11,488 nucleotides of DNA, taken from contig JALWBK010000089.1 of NCBI GenBank assembly GCA_027037155.1, positions 1 to 11,488 on the forward strand, read 5' to 3'. Origin of the DNA: a bacterium. Lineage in GTDB: Bacteria; Thermosulfidibacterota; Thermosulfidibacteria; Thermosulfidibacterales; Thermosulfidibacteraceae. Positions within the stretch are counted from its first letter, which is position 1. The number at the start of each line of letters is the position of its first letter. Below are positions 7,211-11,488 of the stretch, one piece after another. The translations under genes and the position numbers were made by a program. Below the pieces are notes generated by a model, which was not told the origin of the DNA, did no database searches, and worked only from the letters and a program-made list of their open reading frames with translations.

Positions 7211-8167
7211 ATGCTTCTTGCCCTTGCCCCAATGGTGGATCTCACCCACGCCGCTTTTAGAGAGCTTGTGGCATCCTATGGAGGGTGTAATCTCTTCTTC
7301 ACAGAAATGGTCAACGTGAGGTACCTGAAACAGACGCCTCCTCAAAGGGACCCATACCTAAAATGCGCCATATCGGATAGGCCTTTATGGGTGCAACTTG
7401 TGGGAAAAGAGTTGGAGGACTTCAAAATAGCCGTGAAAAAGCTCAACGCCTTGGAGTACATAGAAGGCTACAACCTGAACCTTGGGTGTGTTAAGGGAAA
7501 GATACAGCGCTTTGGATGGGGTGCTTCTCTGCTACAGTATCCAGAACAGGTCAAGGCTATCATAGGAGCCATCAAAGAAAACACAGAAAAGCCGGTGTCA
7601 GTAAAAATGAGGATCCCAAGAGGCGAAGAGCTATTTTTCTATTTGCTGGAAATATTTGAAGAGGCTGAAATAGAGTTCATTGTTATCCATCCCAGAACAC
7701 CAGATCAAGGATTCAAAGGAAAAGCCGACTGGAGCTGGATAAAGAAGGCAAAAGCACACTGCCGCCTTCCAATTATAGGGAACGGAGATCTCTTCTCCCC
7801 ACAAGAGGCCGATAGAAGACTGAAAGAAACCGGTTGTGACGGTCTTATGTTTGGAAGGGCCGCTCTCATAAGACCCTGGATACTGAGAGACACCCACAGA
7901 TACTTAAGAGAGGGATCAATGCCTCCTCCCCCACCTCCTGCTCAAGCTGTTCTCAAGATGGCTGAGCTTATAAAGATCTACCTGCCCCAGCAATGGTGGG
8001 AAAAGAGAATGGACAACTTCCTCAGATGGTTCCTCCAAAATTTTAGCGTTGGGCTTTACATCTTCAAAAAGATCCAAAAGCTCTCCTTTGAGGAGAAGGT
8101 GAAACAAGCCGTTGAAGAGATAAAAGAATTACCTTTGAGACAGTATCCCGCCTCGCCTTTCTTTTGA
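7211..8167 (+). CDS. dus: tRNA-dihydrouridine synthase (Dus family)
   Basis: FMN-dependent enzyme that reduces specific uridines in tRNA to dihydrouridine; 318 residues, normal for the family. The TIM barrel starts with LALAPMVDLTHAAFREL. The catalytic loop is NLGCVKGKIQRFGWGASLL, with active-site C93. This aligns position by position with the family GCP-x-x-K-V-x-R motif, except that the proline after cysteine is V94. Further FMN and RNA contacts are K132 in VKMR, H160 in HPRTPDQGFKGKADW, GNGD (190-193) and FGRA (214-217). The C-terminal helical tRNA-binding domain follows a run of six prolines at 238-243, which joins the two domains and would be a strong EF-P-dependent pause. Start ATG is 2 nt after the thiDN stop, so the two are co-transcribed and probably coupled. 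Which uridine is modified, and whether the closest group is DusA, B or C, cannot be told. Confidence 0.93.
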   Translation: MLLALAPMVDLTHAAFRELVASYGGCNLFFTEMVNVRYLKQTPPQRDPYLKCAISDRPLWVQLVGKELEDFKIAVKKLNALEYIEGYNLNLGCVKGKIQRFGWGASLLQYPEQVKAIIGAIKENTEKPVSVKMRIPRGEELFFYLLEIFEEAEIEFIVIHPRTPDQGFKGKADWSWIKKAKAHCRLPIIGNGDLFSPQEADRRLKETGCDGLMFGRAALIRPWILRDTHRYLREGSMPPPPPPAQAVLKMAELIKIYLPQQWWEKRMDNFLRWFLQNFSVGLYIFKKIQKLSFEEKVKQAVEEIKELPLRQYPASPFF

Positions 8168-8285
8168 ATTAGTGTCAAGCAAAAATCAAAAATTGCTAAA
8201 TTTTACAATCTAAATGGCAAAAAAGTTTGTATTCTCAAAGTCAGCATGTTAGCCTGCAGGAAAATCATCCTAAAAGGAGGGAAAG
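8168..8285 (+). other. AT-rich intergenic leader between dus and the small secreted protein gene
   Basis: 118 bp with no coding potential. The first half is very A/T-rich and holds a -10-like TACAAT (8204-8209), but no -35 of usual quality stands 16-18 bp before it. No strong hairpin terminator for dus is visible. The gap probably carries the promoter of the following gene, because a 118-bp break contrasts with the tight packing elsewhere. Inference only. Confidence 0.3.
8274..8280 (+). promoter_or_regulatory. Strong ribosome binding site of the small secreted protein gene
   Basis: AAGGAGG stands five bases before the ATG at 8286. It is close to ideal, supports this start, and suggests the short gene is really and efficiently translated. 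Confidence 0.85.
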
Positions 8286-8612
8286 ATGAAAAAGAGCTTG
8301 GTAATTCTGGCTTGCATTCTCTTTGTAGCTGTGACCACCTCTTTTGCAGGTAGGTACCGATGGGGAGGGAACTACGGACACCAGATTCCAGGCAACATCC
8401 ACAAACCACCTCACGTCTACAACTGTCCACCGGGCTGGAGGAAGGTCATTGACAGAACAGGCGACAGGAATGCCTTTCATGTTGAAAGCTACTGGATCAT
8501 CAAGTGCGTACCCAACATCCGTGTTCCAAGCAGTATGGAATGTCCAGAAGGTACTTCCTTTTACAGAAAACCCGGCACCTACGAAATCGGCTGCATGACA
8601 CCAGTAAAATAA
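8286..8612 (+). CDS. Small secreted cysteine-containing protein of unknown function
   Basis: I do not recognise this 108-residue protein. It has a textbook Sec signal peptide (MKKS, hydrophobic core, T-T-S-F-A with cleavage after A21), so the mature product of about 87 residues is exported. The first mature part is rich in G, H, R, P and aromatic residues. Four cysteines follow in two related halves: C47-P-P-G-W to W70-I-I-K-C74-V-P, and C86-P-E-G-T to Y99-E-I-G-C103-M-T-P. Each half reads C-P-x-G then [WY]-x-I-x-C, which suggests an internal duplication and two disulfides or a metal/cofactor site. No haem CxxCH motif, no lipobox and no N-x-S/T sequon is present. An almost ideal ribosome site and a hairpin just after the stop support a genuine, self-contained gene. 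It converges with the oligosaccharyltransferase gene. Confidence that it is a real secreted protein is high; function is unknown. Confidence 0.85.
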   Translation: MKKSLVILACILFVAVTTSFAGRYRWGGNYGHQIPGNIHKPPHVYNCPPGWRKVIDRTGDRNAFHVESYWIIKCVPNIRVPSSMECPEGTSFYRKPGTYEIGCMTPVK

Positions 8613-8622
8613 TTCTAAACCC

Positions 8623-8644
8623 AAGCGGGACTCCCGTCCCGCTT
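8623..8644. terminator. Perfect 9-bp hairpin between convergent genes (probable bidirectional terminator)
   Basis: AAGCGGGAC, loop TCCC, GTCCCGCTT: a GC-rich, perfectly paired stem located 10 nt after the stop of the small secreted protein gene and 3 nt beyond the stop of the oligosaccharyltransferase gene on the other strand. Its placement between two converging genes fits a shared terminator. There is no long T-tract on the plus side (CCCCTACTTC follows); on the minus side GGGTTTAGAATTATTTT is moderately T-rich, so intrinsic termination may work better in that direction. Confidence 0.65.
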
Positions 8645-8647
8645 CCC

Positions 8648-10648
8648 CTACTTCACCTTGTACACCACCATAACGGGAAAGTGATCGTAAACCAGCTCAA
8701 AATAGCGCTTATCGTAGTTTCTTAGGATGTACATCTGGTTGAACATAGAGATATAAGGCTGCTCAGCCGTTAGAAAGAGCATCAGTCCCGCAGAGGTAGC
8801 AACTCCCTCCAAGTAGTATCCTGTGTCATGGAACTTCTTTACCTCTACACCTTTGGATCCTTTCACCACAAAAGCCTTCAGGAGAGCCTTTCCCCTTCTC
8901 AGCATGATGTAGCCATTTTTGAGATCAAAAACCCCTTGGGCACAAACTAAAAGGTTTCCCCCTTTTTGCATCATACACCTATTTATCGGGATTATTGCTT
9001 CCCTCAACCCCCTTTTCGCATCAAAATCCCATGTGCCAAAGTAGTTGATCCAGGCAAACTTACCAATAAGATCCTGCGTGAACACCCAGTAAACAGGATG
9101 AGAAAGGGGCGCAGAAAGCTTGCCAGAAAAGATCTCATCCCTAATCTTAACCGGCTTGATACCATCATCCAATCTTTGCTCTATACCCCTCCGACCTATG
9201 TTAGCTATAGCCTTAATCACCCTGTTGGCAATCTGCGGATCGGAGGTAGAGAAGGTAGTTGCAACAAAATAGGTCTTTGCAGTTCCCTGGCTGCCACCAT
9301 CGTGGAAGGTGGCCCGCTCTCCCAAATACTGAATGGCATACCCGTAATCCCACCAGGTCCATATCCACGCATCTTCAGGGGTTATCTCCCTCAGCTTAAG
9401 AAAGTCCGCGGCAAGAGCAGGGGTGATACGTGGAGTAGCGGTGAAGGCAAAAACATTGTGATTGCCCAGATAGAACAGTGCCATCAATACAGCAAGGGCA
9501 GCTATCTTAAAGGGATAAGAGGCAAAACGCTCCCTGCCGGAAGCCTTAAACCAGCCAAAGCCTACATCCAACACATACCCCAGCCCCACTCCCACAAAAG
9601 GCGCAAGGTACATGGCAAACCTGTTACCGCCCTTCAGGGTCATAAGCCCTATGAGAAACAGGGGCAAAAGCAAAGCCACATCCCTAACCCTTCTCACAAA
9701 CATGGCAACGGCTAAGGCGAAACCAGGAACAAAAAGATAGATGCTTCCCACAGTGGACTTAGCCACAAAAGGCAGATCGTAATGCTTCAGCTCACTAATG
9801 GACATCTGTACATTAGGAAAACCCTCCACCGCCGGCTTAAAGTAGTTGATCAAATAGCCCTTCACGAGTCCAAAAAAGTTGAAAACCCCCACACCCAAAA
9901 CAAGGGGATTGAAAAAAAGAAGGGAGAGCAGGAAGGCCTTTCTGTCAATATTCTTCTCCAAGAACGCAAACCACCAGTAGATAACGAGAAAAACCACGAT
10001 AATACCAGGATGAGCGTACCACCAGTAATACAGTTGGGCAAAAAGTCCAGCCACAAGCAAATACAAGTAACGCCTATTGCCCTGAGCCTTAAGGGCAAGA
10101 AGTAGAAAATACGCCATGGCTACAGGCAAACACAGATTCAACGAATCGGTGTCAAATCTGAGCACAGAGGTTCTTGCAAGGTACATATAGCTTGCCACCC
10201 CAAAGAGTGCTCCAGAAAAACCAGCGAAGGGCAAATCAATCTTCCAGAAAAAGAACACAAAAGGAATCACAAAAAGCACCGCAAGAAGCGGGGTGTAGTA
10301 CTCGTCTACGTTCTCAATGTGGGTCTTGAATAGCTTGGCAAGCAATCCCGCACCAAAGCTTATCATGGGAACAAGCTTGGGATACATAACGTTATCAGTT
10401 AGATAATTATCAGGCACAAAACGAAGGGGATCCCTCTTTCCCCCTTTGTATTTGCCGTTGAAAAACTCTTTGCCGTATCTGGCAAAAATAAAGGCGTCGT
10501 AGCTGGCAAAAAGGGGCCTATCGCCATAGTAGAAAAACTGGCGCTTTGAATGCCAAATCTTAAGATCGTCAAGCCTCAAATAAGCGCCTACCACCAGTGG
10601 AATCGCTATTAGAAGAAAGAGAAAGAGCTTTGGGTAAACCCTGTTCAT
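8648..10648 (-). CDS. STT3/PglB-family oligosaccharyltransferase
   Basis: Predicted membrane enzyme that transfers a polyprenyl-linked glycan to asparagine of exported proteins; 666 residues, slightly shorter than Campylobacter PglB (about 713). The N-terminal half has many hydrophobic segments (roughly 11-13) and the last third is soluble and extracytoplasmic, the GT-C OST plan. Catalytic markers are present: D51 in ASYDAFIFARYGKEF as the first-loop acidic residue, D166-T-D168 in VLRFDTDSLNL, S283-I-S-E286 in MSISELKHY as the loop-5 SVSE/TIxE motif, and W432-W-D-Y-G436 in WIWTWWDYGYA, the sequon-binding WWD signature. THDGGS-like FHDGGSQGTAKTYF follows, as in the family. The ATG overlaps the ispE stop by 4 nt, with GGAG five bases upstream. 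No glycosyltransferase, flippase or sugar-nucleotide genes are in the window, so the glycan source is unknown. Family assignment is firm; glycosylation activity is inferred. Confidence 0.92.
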   Translation of the reverse strand: MNRVYPKLFLFLLIAIPLVVGAYLRLDDLKIWHSKRQFFYYGDRPLFASYDAFIFARYGKEFFNGKYKGGKRDPLRFVPDNYLTDNVMYPKLVPMISFGAGLLAKLFKTHIENVDEYYTPLLAVLFVIPFVFFFWKIDLPFAGFSGALFGVASYMYLARTSVLRFDTDSLNLCLPVAMAYFLLLALKAQGNRRYLYLLVAGLFAQLYYWWYAHPGIIVVFLVIYWWFAFLEKNIDRKAFLLSLLFFNPLVLGVGVFNFFGLVKGYLINYFKPAVEGFPNVQMSISELKHYDLPFVAKSTVGSIYLFVPGFALAVAMFVRRVRDVALLLPLFLIGLMTLKGGNRFAMYLAPFVGVGLGYVLDVGFGWFKASGRERFASYPFKIAALAVLMALFYLGNHNVFAFTATPRITPALAADFLKLREITPEDAWIWTWWDYGYAIQYLGERATFHDGGSQGTAKTYFVATTFSTSDPQIANRVIKAIANIGRRGIEQRLDDGIKPVKIRDEIFSGKLSAPLSHPVYWVFTQDLIGKFAWINYFGTWDFDAKRGLREAIIPINRCMMQKGGNLLVCAQGVFDLKNGYIMLRRGKALLKAFVVKGSKGVEVKKFHDTGYYLEGVATSAGLMLFLTAEQPYISMFNQMYILRNYDKRYFELVYDHFPVMVVYKVK

Positions 10649-11487
10649 ACTATCTCCACCTCAGCCACCTCCAATCCCGCGGGAGGCTCACAGCCCTGCA
10701 CCCTCAAGGCAAACACCGTAGAGCCACTTCCGCTCATAAGGGTAAAGGGGCTTCCCGTTTCAAGAAAGGCTTTCTTAATCTTTTCAAGCTCAGGATACCT
10801 CCTAAAGATGGGCACCTCCAAGTGATTGAAGAACAACCCCCCAAAGGCATCAACATCCCAAGCTTTCACAGCTCTCAAAAGCTCGTCGCCCCCAACAAGG
10901 GGATACTTTTCCAGCACCTCCTGATATATGCCATCCAAAAGATCGTATGCCTCCTTGGCGGATATACGAATGGAAGAGAAAGCAAGCCAAAGCCCTGTAC
11001 CTTTTCCCACATCAACGGGCTGCAGCTTTTCTCCAATGCCACCTGCCAGAGCCACCGAAGCCCCCGAAACAAAAAACGGAACATCGGCACCTATCTCAGA
11101 AGAATCCCTCACAAGCTCAGGATCCTTCTCGCCAAAGAACCTCAGCAGCGCCCTGATAACCGCTGCTGCATCGGAACTCCCCCCTCCCAAACCACTGGCA
11201 GGTGGAATCCTCTTTTCTATCACGATCTTAACTCCCCAGTTCTTTATACCGTAGCGGGAAAGGTACCATTTAGCAGCCTTGTAAGCGATATTGGAAGGCC
11301 CCTGAGGGACGGGATAGGGCCCGTTCACCACAAGCTCCACAACAGGCTCCCTCACAGCCTCCACAAACACATCATCGTGTAGAGAAACCTTGGCAAAAAT
11401 GGTTTTAAGCAGATGATAATCGTCCTCCCTTTTGCCTTCCACCTGAAGGTGTAGGTTCACCTTTGCGTAAGCCTTCTCCCTCAGCAT
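10645..11487 (-). CDS. ispE: 4-diphosphocytidyl-2-C-methyl-D-erythritol kinase IspE
   Basis: GHMP kinase of the MEP isoprenoid pathway; it phosphorylates CDP-methylerythritol at the 2-hydroxyl with ATP. 280 residues, normal length. The start reads MLREKAYAKVNLHLQV with K9 and N11 of the conserved A-K-x-N-L. The ATP loop is PPASGLGGGSSDAAAV (95-110). The catalytic aspartate is D135 in SEIGADVPFFVSG, and the third GHMP motif MSGSGSTVFAL begins at 251. The ATG lies one base from the window edge, so an upstream ribosome site cannot be seen, but the beginning agrees with the family. The stop overlaps the oligosaccharyltransferase ATG (ATGA at 10645-10648), so the two are co-transcribed and probably coupled. 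Confidence 0.95.
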   Translation of the reverse strand: MLREKAYAKVNLHLQVEGKREDDYHLLKTIFAKVSLHDDVFVEAVREPVVELVVNGPYPVPQGPSNIAYKAAKWYLSRYGIKNWGVKIVIEKRIPPASGLGGGSSDAAAVIRALLRFFGEKDPELVRDSSEIGADVPFFVSGASVALAGGIGEKLQPVDVGKGTGLWLAFSSIRISAKEAYDLLDGIYQEVLEKYPLVGGDELLRAVKAWDVDAFGGLFFNHLEVPIFRRYPELEKIKKAFLETGSPFTLMSGSGSTVFALRVQGCEPPAGLEVAEVEIV

Positions 11488-11488
11488 A

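Noticed and set aside
8286..8612. Possibility that the small secreted protein is a c-type cytochrome or a lipoprotein
   Set aside because: There is no CxxCH motif, and the cysteine in the signal peptide (C10) lies in the hydrophobic core, not in a lipobox at the cleavage site.
8265..8624. Minus-strand open frame of 119 codons opposite the small secreted protein gene
   Set aside because: The plus frame has a signal peptide, an ideal ribosome site and a following hairpin; the minus frame has none of these.
8966..9715. Plus-strand open frame of 249 codons
   Set aside because: Antisense to the soluble and central parts of the oligosaccharyltransferase gene; low-complexity basic translation without motifs.
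10597..11382. Plus-strand open frame of 261 codons
   Set aside because: Antisense to ispE, whose three GHMP motifs are intact on the minus strand; long because the real gene avoids the matching codons.
1..11488. Search for CRISPR arrays, insertion sequences, tRNA/rRNA genes and phage or defence genes
   Set aside because: No regularly spaced repeats, transposase motifs, terminal inverted repeats or RNA gene signatures were seen; the window is fully explained by chromosomal housekeeping, transport and biosynthesis genes plus short gaps.

Overview
The window looks like a compact bacterial chromosome segment, probably from a thermophile. Genes are packed head to tail with stop/start overlaps. 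Arginine is mostly AGA/AGG, and charged residues (K, E, R) are abundant. A thiD-thiN fusion and a single-subunit STT3-type oligosaccharyltransferase fit deep-branching thermophilic bacteria such as Thermodesulfobacteria, Thermosulfidibacter or Aquificota-like lineages. This placement is inference from gene content; no rRNA or other phylogenetic marker is present.

Layout. (1) Positions 1-5784, minus strand: a complete high-affinity branched-chain amino acid/amide-type ABC importer in the order livK-livH-livM-livG-livF, followed at once by mutL, which runs off the left edge. Spacing is 21 nt, 3 nt, a 4-nt overlap, a 1-nt overlap and 2 nt, so this is almost certainly one transcript read from the livK side. 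(2) Positions 5785-5879: a 95-bp divergent intergenic region that should hold the liv promoter and the thiDN promoter. (3) Positions 5880-8167, plus strand: thiDN (HMP-P kinase fused to archaeal-type thiamine-phosphate synthase), then 2 nt later a tRNA-dihydrouridine synthase gene. (4) Positions 8286-8612, plus strand: an unrecognised small secreted protein with four cysteines in two related half-repeats. It ends at a perfect 9-bp hairpin shared with the convergent gene. (5) Positions 8648-11487, minus strand: ispE, then an STT3/PglB-like oligosaccharyltransferase overlapping it by 4 nt.

How the genes work together. LivKHMGF imports a small substrate, probably an amino acid or amide. MutL serves mismatch repair, and its visible C-terminal region carries the endonuclease motif of MutL from organisms without MutH. 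ThiDN supplies the pyrimidine branch and the coupling step of thiamine phosphate synthesis. IspE works in the MEP pathway to isoprenoid precursors, from which polyprenyl carriers are made; the STT3-like enzyme would use a polyprenyl-linked glycan, so this pairing may be functional. The rest is ordinary metabolism. I see no mobile element, CRISPR array, tRNA or rRNA. I do not see a clear new multi-gene system; the least explained element is the small cysteine-rich secreted protein beside the oligosaccharyltransferase.
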